DNA of 64,000 nt. Origin: Rhizomys pruinosus. Taxonomy: Eukaryota; Chordata; Mammalia; Rodentia; Spalacidae. The position numbers were made by a program, and so were the translations under genes. The notes beneath the pieces were generated by a model. The model made no database searches, was not told where the DNA came from, and was given only the letters and a program-made list of their open reading frames with translations. Location: positions 793,059 through 857,058 of the forward strand of contig VZQC01012371.1 of the NCBI GenBank assembly GCA_009823505.1. The letters run 5' to 3'. Each line of letters opens with the position of its first letter. Position 1 is the first letter of the stretch. Of the stretch, positions 12,336 to 22,414 are shown piece after piece.

Positions 12336-12954
12336 AATAAGGCAGCACTGAGATTTGATAAGTTAAAATATCCAGAAGCAATTTCAGACTCTTAGATTTC
12401 TATATTAACTAAGCCATATTTTCAATCTGATGCTGATAGCATTATTAAGTATGCCACTGTAGTAATTAAAAAATATTGTACTTCACCTACCCATGGCTCA
12501 GGGACCATGGTGGAAGAGGGAGTAGAAAAATTGGAAGAGCCAGGCTGGTTCATGAGCGCAAGGAAGCAGAGGATTTTAGGCCACCAGAAGCTTGCCCCTG
12601 TGAATTTGTGGCAATGGTGGCATCGAGCCCAGGACTCATGCCACTCAATTACAGAAATATCCAGAGTGAAGGAGAGAAATGGGTGGTGGGCCAGCCCTAG
12701 ACTGAGAAATATTGAAGGCTGATTGTTCCTGGGTGTGGGAGAATATACCTTACTTATGATTTCTAGATGGACTGACTAGACTGCAGTGGCTGCATTTTCA
12801 CTTAAGGACAAATGGTTGCAGATGCTTGAGTAGATAGTCTTAGCATGTATAGTAGAGTATGTGAGGTCTGATGGGGGTGGGAGGGGCATGGGTGGTGAAG
12901 GGTGTATAAACTTGATTAAGAGTTGTGCTATGAAAGTATAAAAGCTTGATTAAA
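12336..12954. other. Unassigned, possibly L1 3' UTR variant
   Basis: 12480-12950 is purine-rich. It ends with a GGGAGGGGCATGGGTGGTGAAGGG-like block and a short A run, a layout similar to 50222-50295. This may be a diverged L1 3' end, but no coding match supports it. Two short overlapping open frames have no recognisable domain. Confidence 0.35.
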
Positions 12955-13412
12955 AAAACAACTAAAGGAGAAGAATAAAACTAAACCCCTACCTCTCATC
13001 ATGTACAAAAATCAACTCCAAATGGATCAAAGACCTCAATGTGAAACTTGAAACTCTGAAAATGATAGAAGAAAGCATTGGTAGTAACCTACAAGACACA
13101 GGTGTAGGAAAAGATTCTAAATCAGACAGCAGCTGCACAAGAAATAAGGTCAACAATTGACAAATGGGAGCTTATTACACTCAAGAGCTTCTGTACAGTG
13201 AAAGAAACAAGCGAAGAAGTGAAGAGAAAACTGACAGAGTGGGAGGAAACCTTCACCAGTGATGCATCTGATAGAGCATTAACATCCAGAGTATATAAAC
13301 TACTCAAAAAACAAAGGAAGAAGAAAACAAATTACCCACTCAGAAGATAAAGAGCTGAACTGAGACTTCACAAATGAAGAAGTCAACATGGCTGAGAAAC
13401 ATCTTAAAAAGT
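12955..13412 (+). pseudogene. L1 ORF2 C-terminal fragment
   Basis: The plus strand carries the L1 ORF2 stretch downstream of the reverse transcriptase. It has the block that begins AAACCCCTACCTCTCATC, the ATCAAAGACCTCAATGTG block, an EWEETF-type segment and ACTACTCAAAAAACAAAGG. It is closely related to 22560-22960. Frameshifts and stops break the frame. It stops abruptly at GAGAAACATCTTAAAAAGTA, where sequence of the opposite strand begins. Confidence 0.85.
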
Positions 13413-14330
13413 ATTGAATGCTTGACTTCCTCTTTTCCAATCAGAACTCCTTTAATTTCCTTTTCTTGCCTTATTGCCCTAGCAAGGGTTTCAAGCACTA
13501 TATTGAAAAGGAGTGGTGACAGGGAGCAGCCTTGCCGAATTCCTACCTTTAAGGGGAATGCTTCTGTCATTTCCCCATTTAGGATGATATTGGCTGTGGG
13601 TTTCCTATATATGGCTTTGATTACATTGAGGAATGATTCCTCCAGTCCAATTCCCTCTAGGACTTTAAACATGAAGGGATGTTGGATTTTGTCAAAGGCT
13701 TTCTCCACATCAACTGAGATGATGGTGTGGTTTTTGTCTTTCAGTCCATTTATATGCTTGATGATATTTATTGATTTTCATATGTTGAACCATCCCTGCA
13801 TCTCTGGTATGAATCCAACTTGGTCATGATGGATGATCTTCTTGATGTGGGTCTGTATGTGATTTGCCAGTATCCTGTTTAGAATTTTGGCATCTGTGTT
13901 CATTAGGGAGATGGGTCTATAGTTCTCCTTTTTGTCTGCCTCTTTACCTGGTTTTTGTAATAACATGATGTGGCTTAATACGAAGGAATCTGGGAGTAAC
14001 TCCTCCCTCTGTTTGTGTTCCTTCTAAACCAACTGAGTAGTAATGGTGTAAGTTTCTTGATAATATTTTGTAGATTCTGCCTTGAAACCATTGAGCCTGG
14101 GCTTTTTTGCGTCTGGATGGCTAACTTATTAATCTTCATTTCTTCACTGTTTATTGGTCTGTTTAGCTGTTGATCTTTTTCTTGGTTGAGCTTTGGTGAT
14201 CTCAGGATTTCAGATATCATCACTTCTTTAGGTTTCACACATTAGTATTCTATTATGGGTTTTGAAGTTTTCCTGTTACTCTGGATCTTTTCATTTGTCT
14301 GTTGTGATATTTCCCCTTTTTGCTGATGAA
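13413..14330 (-). pseudogene. L1 ORF2 reverse transcriptase fragment, inverted
   Basis: Minus-strand ORF2 from the region before the reverse transcriptase through its centre. Visible motifs are [16 protein letters not shown] (about 13920), HHDQVGFIP (about 13830), [11 protein letters not shown] (about 13700) and [15 protein letters not shown] (about 13520). The catalytic YADD segment is absent because the fragment stops before it. Frameshifts split the frame into three pieces (13340-13708, 13778-13966, 13975-14238). It is followed immediately by forward L1 sequence that continues the same ORF2, which fits a 5'-inverted (twin-primed) insertion. No activity is expected. Confidence 0.9.
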
Positions 14331-14340
14331 TGAATGATAT

Positions 14341-16060
14341 GATTGTTTACTTACAGGATGCTAAAAACTCACCAAAAACTCCTAGAAACATTAAAAAAGT
14401 TCAAAAAAAAAAAAGCAAGTGGCAGGATTAAAAAATAAAATCTAGAACATCAGTAGTCTTCTTTACACCCAACAATCAAGAACTGAAAAAAGGCCATACA
14501 AGGATGATCTTTCCACTCACACTAGCCACAAAAACATAAATATAGGAAAAACCTAACCAAAGACAACACAAAAGATTCAAAAAAAAAAAAAACAAAAAAT
14601 TTAAAAACCCACTGTAAGAAGGAAATTGAGGAAGACATCGAAGATGGACAAAACACCTCCCAACTGCTCATGGATTGGGAAAATAAAATATAGTAAATAT
14701 GTCCATTCCTACCCAAACTCGTGTCAATTTAATGAAATTCCCAATCAAACTCCCCAAACAGCTTCTTCACAGGTTGGAAAAAATCTTCAATTATTCATTT
14801 GAAAAAAACAAACAGACCCGTATAGCCAAGAGAAACTCCTGGAGTCGAAAAGAGAATCACGAGGAGTCACTATTGCGCATCAAAACTGCTGGCTTACACC
14901 GGGTCTATAGTCCTCAAAACCGTCTGGATTCTCGGCACAAAAAAACAGACCCGTTGCCACATGGAATAAACCAAATAAAAAGATCCAAAACGGAGCACAA
15001 CAATTTCAGTACCTTCTATTTTGACCCGGGGGCCAGGAAGACCACACGGAGGAAGACAGAATCATATCAGTAAGTCGGTGTGGGCCCACCAACCTGCGAT
15101 CACCACCTGAAGAAGAATGAAATTTAAACCCTCCTCTCATCTGCTACAAAAAGTCACAAATTCCAGATGAGCTCAAAGAGCTCAACTGAACCCCAAACCC
15201 TGAGGTGATGAAAGAAAAATTTGGCCAGCAGCCTACTAGAGACGGTGTAGGACAAAGATTTCCTAAGATCGGCCAGTTCAGCGACAAATGTCTGCACACG
15301 AAAAAAATTGACATTGAACAAACTGGGACTCAATTAAAGTCAAAGCTCGCTACAAAGAAACAATAAAGGAAGATGAAGAGAAAATCACAGAGTGGGAGGA
15401 AACCTTCCCCAGAACGCATTTGATGACGCATTCATTGCCCAGAGTATACAGCTACTCAAAAAAAACAAAGAAGAAGCAAACAAATAGATCACCTCAAAAC
15501 CGATGGAAAAGACTGAAAGACGACTTCACAGAGGAGAATTAGAGATGGCTGACGAACATCTTATCTTAACAAGGCTGTTCAACATCCATAATAATAGGAG
15601 GAAATGCAAATTAAGACCTACCTCTAGATATCATCTCACTTCCGATAAGATGGCCAGGATCCAAGAATACAGAACAAATTGGACTATCAACGTGGCTGGA
15701 GATGTCGGTGGTGGAAAGGGGAACAATCACCATTGCTGGTGGAGTAAACTGCACGCCACCCCCCTACTGGAAGGCAGTTGTATGAGAAACCCTTAGAAGA
15801 CTCCAACATGAGCTTGCCATTTGACCCAGTCCTCATACCAACTACGGGTATATACCACAAGATCTCATCTTGCAGAAATACTATGCACAAGCTATATTTT
15901 ATTTGCAGCCTTCTTTCACACTAGCAAAAATGCTGTGGTGTGGTTGAACCAACTCAAGTGCCCTCTCAACTGACAAGTGGGGATAGAGAAACTGTGGTAC
16001 ATGTACACAATGGAGTTCTATGCACTGGTAAAAAAAAGAAGACATCAACTCCTGCCTGTA

Positions 16061-16101
<41 letters not shown>

Positions 16102-16330
16102 ACAGTCCCAGAAAAAAAACGACAAATGGTATCCCTCATCTGTGGATGCTAGCACAATAACCCAGTTGTAAATCTTTCTTGTGAAGAGTGAAGCCTATTT
16201 AAAAGAACAACAAACAGAAAGACTGCATCAGATAATCTGACTGAAATGGTGAATGGGAGGGGTGGGAGGGGAGGAAGAGGGACACAGGGGTCTTGTATAT
16301 TTGATTGGTGTATATTTAATTGACCTGAGC
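14341..16330 (+). mobile_element. L1 forward part: ORF2 C-terminus and 3' end
   Basis: The plus-strand sequence follows ORF2 from just after the reverse transcriptase to the stop. It has the ACTCACACTAGCC block, the AAATTCCCAATCAA block, an AGAGTGGGAGGAAACCTTC block, the GGAGAGG-like centre, and AACTGTGGTACATGTACACAATGG near 15990. A run of about 36 A lies at 16066-16100, inside the ORF2 end. The 3' section 16100-16330 ends with a purine-rich GGGTGGGAGGGGAGG block. From about 14,780 on, small insertions and deletions are far more frequent than in the related L1 at 22415-23560. Confidence 0.8.
16066..16100 (+). repeat. Poly-A run
   Basis: An almost pure A run of about 36 bases inside the ORF2-derived sequence, not at the L1 3' end. 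In related copies this position codes for the segment after the MEFYALV-type motif, so bases have been lost or replaced here. Confidence 0.9.
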
Positions 16331-17323
16331 TCAATTCAACAAGTATCCAATTTTATTTGCCCAGACTCTGTCTACAGGATTCATGGTTTGTTTTAGGACT
16401 TAGTACAAGCAAATATGTGCATATTCTTAACCAACATGGTTCTAAAGATTCAGATAACAAATGGTTAATGTACCAGAGTCAATGGACAAATATATATTAA
16501 TTGTGTTGTTCACTTTGTTTTAAGAGATTTATTTTAAAAGTTAAACTTTGGGATTGGCACATTACAAATGTTCTCTATAAATTTCTGTTGTACAAGTATC
16601 ATCTTGTAGCATTCTTTTTCACTTATAGATGCTTTAATTAAGAAATTAAAACTTTGCTTCCCAAGTAATGACTTTTTGAATTTTGATAAAATCCTGCCAC
16701 CTTGATTCCTGCTCTAGGTATTTATAATACAACTGCTTTTTTTAGACTCATGGGTCAAAATATTAAAACCTAAAATAAAAAGGGCGGGATACAGATATAT
16801 ACGCAACCGTTCTTTTGTCAAAAACTTTGCAATTCACCTCTTACAAAACTTAACTGCGGGTAAAAGATTTGTATGTTCCCACAGTCAAAATGTCACCAAC
16901 TTAACTACTGGAGAAAGAAGAAGACACAGCTTTGCAATGTGTAGGCGTACAAGGACGTGCGCTCAAACGGTGACCATCCAAACAATTGAAAGGAAGAAAA
17001 GCTACAGATGCTACATGCACAAACCCCTCTGTGGATCGTACTGCTGTAACAAACTATTTATAATGAAGTCTAAGAAACTTACCTTCTATGGTGTCGCAAA
17101 GTTTTAATATGAGAGATGTCTACCTCCTCTCCATAGACAAGGAGGAATAAAGATATAGGATAAGGATCGAGTGTTTCGTCAGCCTGTAAATTAGGAGCAA
17201 CTCAATCGCTAAATGGAATGAAAGGATTATTATTCTCTATTCAGAAACCAAATATAATACTCCAAGTCTCCTTAAGCTGTGCACTACAGCAAACCATATT
17301 CAATCAGAGATAGCATCGGATAT
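16331..17323. other. Unassigned stretch, probably low-accuracy sequence
   Basis: No gene or repeat recognised. From 16,740 to 17,300 the sequence mixes unusual CpG-containing words into AT-rich DNA, as in the clearly corrupted repeats on both sides. Homology may be hidden by base errors. Confidence 0.4.
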
Positions 17324-17760
17324 CAAGCAATGGATTAATTCTACCAAGGAGATGTTGACCAGGGATCCAAAGCCCCCCCAAAGGTAAAGGCTCCTTGCTC
17401 TTAAACTGGGATACTTCGCAAGAAGAAAGATGAGGTGATAAGGCCCTGCTGTTGAAGACCAAATGTAAGCATGGGAAAAGATTGTGTATTGAGACTGCAC
17501 TTGTAAGATGATACAGTGAGTCTCTGGAATGCCAGAGAGTGTACACAAAAGGCCACTAAACAATGAAGGCAAATTAGGGTCTCCTTGAGTCAGCAAGACT
17601 CCGTCCGTGCACGACCAGCTACACTCACCCTGCCTGATTATACTGTGCGCTCAGTGTCAGCCATATGTCTGTATATATCCCAAATACTAATTGGCTATTA
17701 GCTCTCTCCTTGGAGGAATCAACCCACAGCGGATCGCCACAGAGCCATTACATCACTCCT
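17324..17760 (+). repeat. Dispersed repeat core, copy 3
   Basis: It matches 10572-10940 in the same orientation from CAATGGATTAATTCTACCAAGG through the closing TGTCTGTATATATCCCAAA block, and continues with a garbled version of the next 30 bases. It carries many one- to four-base insertions absent from copies 1 and 2. The two minus-strand frames (17300-17596) are chance openings. Confidence 0.8.
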
Positions 17761-18004
17761 CTAGTGGTTGCGGGATCAAGCTCTCTTCCCTTCACAGTCA
17801 TACCCTGAACAGATGGTACCCTTTGCCTTGAATGCCCTTCCTCCCTCGTTGGATAACTCCACATCTCTGACATCTGGAGATGCTTTTCGTTAACTCTGTT
17901 TTGATTTTAACCATCATCATGTCAATACCACTTCCAGAACCATTACTATTATTTTTGTTTTACAGTTGTTGGCTTTAGCACTTAAAGACTCTTTCATTAA
18001 AAGA
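17761..18004. other. Unassigned stretch
   Basis: No feature recognised between the repeat core and a corrupted B2. Confidence 0.4.
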
Positions 18005-18255
18005 CAATAAGGAAGCGGACTATGAGCATTACAGCGCATTGTTAGTAGCGCCGACGTCTTGTGCAAGAGGACCGTTTAGTGTCCCAGACCACACCATGGT
18101 GGCTGAGAACCGTCAATTGGATGGCTCCAGATCCTTGCACAGCTGGAACGTACTCATGTTCATTGAATGGGTTAAGCCTGATGGACTCCGGATGCCGCGG
18201 CGCACGACATGAGTGGTTGCACGGCACCCTGGACAGAATTCATATAAATATGTGT
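18005..18255 (+). mobile_element. B2 SINE, corrupted copy
   Basis: A plus-strand B2 can be followed through its landmarks although nearly every block has small errors. They are TTAGTAGCGCCGAC for the A-box side, TCTTGTGCAAGAGGACCG, CACCATGGTGGCTGAGAACCGTC, CCGCGGCGCACGACATGAGTGG and CATATAAATA at the tail. The pattern of scattered indels, rather than substitutions, suggests sequencing error more than age. Confidence 0.65.
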
Positions 18256-18324
18256 ATGGTGATTATTGATAAGGCTAGAATTAATAAATAAAAAACCAGT
18301 AAAGAATGAGTGAAGATTCCTGTT

Positions 18325-18715
18325 TCAGTGTGCTGGTGCTTAGTGTCAATTGACACACCTGGGTTGAGGATCCTCAATTGGGAATTGGCCCATTGGATTG
18401 GCCTGTGGCACATCTGGGAGTATTGTCTTGACTGGTTCAAGCAGTGTGGAGGCCTAGCCACAATGAGTGGTGCCACCCTGGCAAGGTTGTTGTGTATTGT
18501 ATAAAGGCAGGCTGGATATAAGCCAAAGGAGAACCGTGAACACATTCCTCCATGGGCTGTGCTTCGCTCCTGCCTCCAGGTCCTGCCTGAGTTCTGCCTT
18601 GTTGCTACCGAGTAATGAACTGTGAACCAGGAGATGTAAGTAATAAACACTTTCCTCCCCAATCGGTGTGGTCAGAGTGTTTTGTCACAGCAATGGAAGA
18701 CAAACTACAACAGAC
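18325..18715 (+). mobile_element. URR1-like non-autonomous hAT element
   Basis: The order of blocks follows the rodent URR1 consensus. It has GTGTCAATTGACACACCTGGGTTGAGGATC, GGCCTGTGGCACATCTGGGAG, TTGTCTTGACTGGTT, GGAGGCCTAGCCACAATGAGTGGTGCCACC, TTGTATAAAGGCAGGCTGG, a TGAACTGTGAACCAGGAGAT block, AATAAACACTTTCCTCC and GTGTTTTGTCACAGCAATGG. No transposase is encoded. Terminal repeats and target duplication are not clear. Confidence 0.7.
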
Positions 18716-19471
18716 ATGTTTCAAACAAAAAAATGTATTGAATAAATAAATCTTTGTAGATTTTGGTAAATAGCTTGTGCTTAGAGTACATTGTTTACTG
18801 TGATAATTAGAGACGTAGATGTGCTGGCTTCTGTTCAGCTTGTTAAACCCTAAAGATGATTTCATTGTTATCAGATCAAAGGAATCTAATTAAGAATTTT
18901 AAGGTTCAGGAACTTTCAGTTGTGACTATAAAATGTGTATTTAGAAACTCTCTTGCCTAAAGAAAAATATTATTCATATCATTTTGTATTTAGAATTCTT
19001 CCTCATAAAGAGTCACTTTGGGAATGTCATCTCTAAAAGAGCAAGATCTTAAGGGTCTTTTTTTTCTATTTCAAAGTTATTTAGCACTGCTGTACTTCAA
19101 GTATGTATACCATAAAATCAGTTCTTTTATCCATTTTTATAAAATCAATAAAAACATTATTTTCTTTCTTTTAATTCTTCCTCCCTTCCAACACATTTAA
19201 CCCTGATTATTTTCAACATGACAAATACATGTTCAACTAATTTAAAATTGCTGGAGGAAAATACCCCCCAAAATAATTTGATGTATTTAATTCATTGCCA
19301 TTTTATTTTGAAAGTGAAGAAACACAAAAGTTTATTATAAACATAAAAAGAGTGGAGCCAGTGGTTTCATATTTTGTTAGTAAAAATAAAAGTTGTAATT
19401 AATTTCAACAAGACTAACATTTAGATAAAATGGATAATTTTCTTAAATGATTTTTGCAAATAAACATACTG
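18716..19471. other. Unassigned AT-rich stretch
   Basis: No recognisable feature; only short open frames without domains. Confidence 0.5.
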
Positions 19472-19701
19472 TCAGGCCTTGAGAGATGGCTCAGTGTTTA
19501 AAAGCACCTGCTGCTCTTGCAGATGACATGGGTTTGACTCTCAACACCCACATGGCAGGTAATAACCATCCATAACTATAGCTCCAGAGGGATCCAACAC
19601 CCTCTTCTGACTTCACAGGCATTGCATGAAATGGTTGCGCTACACACATGCAGGCAATACACTCACACACACAAATAAACAAATAAATAAAATATTAAAA
19701 A
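19472..19701 (+). mobile_element. B2 SINE, old copy
   Basis: Plus strand, head first: TTGAGAGATGGCTCAGTGTTTAAAAGC (A box region), CTCTTGCAGATGACATGGGTTTGACTC (degraded B box), CACATGGCAGGTAATAACC, one AGCTCCAGAGGGATCCAACACCC unit, CACACATGCAGGC and a tail of AAATAAACAAATAAATAAAAT. Confidence 0.9.
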
Positions 19702-19768
19702 GGATTTTTAAAAACAAAATTACTGCCAAATCTGAGACTTCATGTTCTCATTGGTCTTGATTAATAGG

Positions 19769-19801
19769 AAAGAAAAAAAAAAAAAAAAAAAAAAAAAAAA
19801 C
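19769..19801 (+). repeat. Poly-A tract
   Basis: A run of about 30 A after GGAAAG. No retroelement body is recognisable to its left, so its source is unknown. Confidence 0.9.
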
Positions 19802-20214
19802 AACTATTCCAATTTAATCATAATGAAGTGTTACAGGCAGTCAGTGGATGGTGAGCAAGGGAAAGTAATTCTTCTCCATGGACTGGTTCCATGAAGGGTT
19901 ACATAATCCCAAGTGGGCAGCCTTAAAAATAGGTGCACATGAGCACCACCAAATAGCCTTGGTGAGATATTGTGGTGGTGTTGTATGTGTAGTAGTTGTA
20001 TTACATGTATGCGTACGTAGTATGTAGTATGTATAACAGTGACCAAATAAAAGGAAAGGAAATTGTGAGGGAATGGGGTTATGACATGAAGGATTTTGAT
20101 AGGGAATGAGAAGGGTAGAAAAATGTGAAGAAAGTCCTAATGTACGAAATTCAGAAAAAACGTTATAATAAAAATAATTACATTTAGTTCAACCCTTTTT
20201 TATAAAGATGACTT
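19802..20214. other. Unassigned stretch with low-complexity GTA/TAC words
   Basis: About 19975-20040 is a low-complexity run rich in GTAGTATGTAGTATG. A purine-rich stretch follows. No gene is recognised. Confidence 0.4.
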
Positions 20215-20452
20215 TCTTAATATTTTATTATGTGTTATTTTGATGCTATGTGTATGAGTATATTGCCTACCTGTAAGTAGGTGCATCTGTGTTGTGTAGT
20301 GCCTGTGGAGGTTCAGAGGAAAGTATCAGATCCCCTGGAACTAGAGCTATGGATGGTTCATTGTTAGCCACCACGTGGGTGCTGGAAATTTAACTTGAGC
20401 TTCTAGAAGAACAGACAATGCTCTTAACTGCTGAGCCATCTCCCTAGCCACC
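20215..20452 (-). mobile_element. B2 SINE, old copy
   Basis: Minus strand: GTGTATGAGTATATTGCC, GTGGAGGTTCAGAGGAAAGTATCAGATCCCC, a single CTGGAACTAGAGCT unit, GCCACCACGTGGGTGCTGG and CTTAACTGCTGAGCCATCTCCC. The B box is changed by several substitutions. Confidence 0.9.
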
Positions 20453-20692
20453 AACCACGACTCATTTAAAGTTAGAAAGTAGTGTGCGTGAATTAGAGAA
20501 AAATTGGAAGATATACAAACATTAGGAAATGTTTGTTAAATAAATATGTTGCTCATAAAAACTCTGACGGATGTTCATAGGAGAAACATCTAGAAAACAT
20601 TTCTAACTAGTTCTTAAGGATAACTGGAGAAAAGCTATAGAAATTTAACAAAAGCAAATGTTAACAAAAATCTTAGCCTAATTGGATACACG
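20453..20692. other. Unassigned short stretch
   Basis: No feature recognised between the B2 and the microsatellite. Confidence 0.4.
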
Positions 20693-20796
20693 CATATGTA
20701 TATATACACACATATATCTACATCTATATCTATATCTATATCCATATCTAGCTATCTAGCTATCTATCAATCATCTATCATCTATCTATCTATACA
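20693..20796 (+). repeat. ATCT/ATAT-rich microsatellite
   Basis: Alternating TATATACACACATATA passes into CTATAT hexamers and then ATCT tetramers with interruptions. Confidence 0.9.
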
Positions 20797-20964
20797 TGTT
20801 TCTTACAAGAGTGGTTCAATGTTTTCAAAGTTTTTTCAACTAAAATGTTAATGGCAGCTCTTTGGATCAAGTATAAAGACATTCTACTTAGATACGGACT
20901 TGGGGCATAAAACAGAACTACTGAAGCACACTATAATTTTTTATACTTCAGCAAGTAAATTATT

Positions 20965-21207
20965 ATTTTACTTTAATTTATTTATTTCTGTATGTGTATG
21001 AATGTACTGTCTGCATGTGGGTTTGTGTACCCGTGTCGTGCAATGCCGCGGAGGTCAGAAGAGGGTGTCGGATTCCCCTGGAACTGGAGTTCTCCTGGAA
21101 TTGGAGTTTCAGACGGTTCTCGGCCGCCATGTGGGTGCTGGGGATCGAACCCGGGTCCTCTGTAAGAGCGGTCAGTGCTCTTAACCGCTAGGCCATCTCT
21201 CCAGCCC
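20965..21207 (-). mobile_element. B2 SINE, young copy with 17-bp internal duplication
   Basis: Minus strand and nearly identical to the copies at 10054 and 43084. CpG words are still intact (GCCGCGGAGG, GGCCGCCATG, GATCGAACCCGGG), which suggests little time for CpG decay. The B box region gives GGTTCGATCC on the minus strand. The unit CTGGAACTGGAGTT is duplicated with 17-bp spacing. Confidence 0.95.
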
Positions 21208-21222
21208 AGCAAGTAAATTATT

Positions 21223-21407
21223 TTTATTATGTTATGTGTATGAGTGTACTGCCTGCATATAGTTAGGTTGCTCATGGAGGTCAAAAGAAGGTTGGATCTC
21301 CTGGAACTGGAGACAGCTGTTAGATGCCATCTGGGTGCTGGAAACTGAACAAGGGTTCTCTGCAAGAGCAGCCAGTGCCCTTAATGGCTGAGCCATCTCT
21401 CCAGCCC
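21223..21407 (-). mobile_element. B2 SINE, older neighbour at the same target
   Basis: Minus strand, shorter: ATTATGTTATGTGTATGAGTG, GGAGGTCAAAAGAAGGTTGG, a single CTGGAACTGGAGAC unit, AGATGCCATCTGGGTGCTGG and CTTAATGGCTGAGCCATCTCTCCAGCCC. Part of the left third is missing. Confidence 0.9.
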
Positions 21408-21689
21408 AGCAAGGAAATTATTTTTTTAAAAAATACACTTTCTTTTGTTAAATTTTGTTTATATTTTATATATTTGTGCTATGTTAGCATCACTGTATAT
21501 AAATATGTTTAAATAAGTAATTTTACACAGTCTTGAGGGGAATGCTCAGTTAATTGTTTTGCTTTTGGATGACATAAAGGGATGGTCCAAAAACTTGGAG
21601 AAATGACCTTGGTCGGGAAATTGTTTTACTGCTTGGGAAAGCAAATTTAATCTTATTTTTCCCTGACATATTTGACATTTTTTAATATA

Positions 21690-22110
21690 AATAATTTTTT
21701 ATTATTAAACTTTTTCCATAGGTCATACATTATTTCTCAATTGAATCCAGAATCGCTTCACTTTCTATGTCCCCCACCCCACTCAAGTCCCTACACTCCA
21801 CCATACATGTCCCGTATCTTTTTCTGAGTCTTTCCAGAGTTTTTTTTCAGTTATTTTGTTGTTGTTCTTTCCAACTTGTATTGCTACATTATATATACAT
21901 ATATATCACATATCACTTGAATTGTAGGATTTTTTTTCCCAAAAGATGTCATGTTTTCCTTAAGGAAGTGCCCAAAAGTTCCTCCTTGGCAATCTCAAAC
22001 AACCATCAATCCTGCACTTTTGCTCCACATGAGGGTCTTTCCCTCCCATGCTGTCTTGATCCCCCTGCACTGGCCTCCATGATACAGCCCAGGTAGTCCA
22101 ACAATGGCAG
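21690..22110 (-). mobile_element. L1 3' terminus
   Basis: Minus-strand L1 end: TTTTTTATTATTAAACTTTTTCC at the tail, CCCCCACCCCACTC, CATACATGTCCCGTATCTTTTTCTGAG, then TTGTTGTTGTTCTTTCCAACTTGTATTGCTAC, the same order as 28913-29200 and 36583-36770. The part beyond 21950 is less certain. Confidence 0.75.
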
Positions 22111-22414
22111 TCCATATTCTGATGAGGCTGACATCCCCTTAGCTATTTAGTCCACAAGCTGGGTATCTCAGTAGTTCCCATCTGGCATTGAAGGTTTGGA
22201 GGATTCATGGAGAGACATGAGTCCTCAGTCTACATTGGAAGGTTACAAAGCTGTGTCTCATGTCTTTGAGGAGTGCCAAAAGCAGTGGCAGCCACGGAAT
22301 TGATGCACCCACTGGTAAGAATTGAAGACAGGCTGAACAACAGTACTCTCTCTTTTTTCTTTTTGCCTCTTTACTAAGATCTCAAGTTTTATGTCTGCAG
22401 TATAGTTTCTCTAG
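22111..22414. other. Unassigned stretch
   Basis: It may be more 3' UTR of the L1 to its left. No coding sequence is visible. Confidence 0.35.

Larger units (their letters stand above)
20950..21422. repeat. Triplicated target site bracketing two B2s
   Basis: AGCAAGTAAATTATT occurs at 20950-20964 and 21208-21222, and as AGCAAGGAAATTATT at 21408-21422. The three copies bracket two B2 elements, showing that two insertions used the same target. Confidence 0.9.

Noticed and set aside
13340..13966. Reverse transcriptase frames as a possible working gene
   Set aside because: The frames are separated by frameshifts, the catalytic YADD part is absent, and the fragment sits in an inverted L1.
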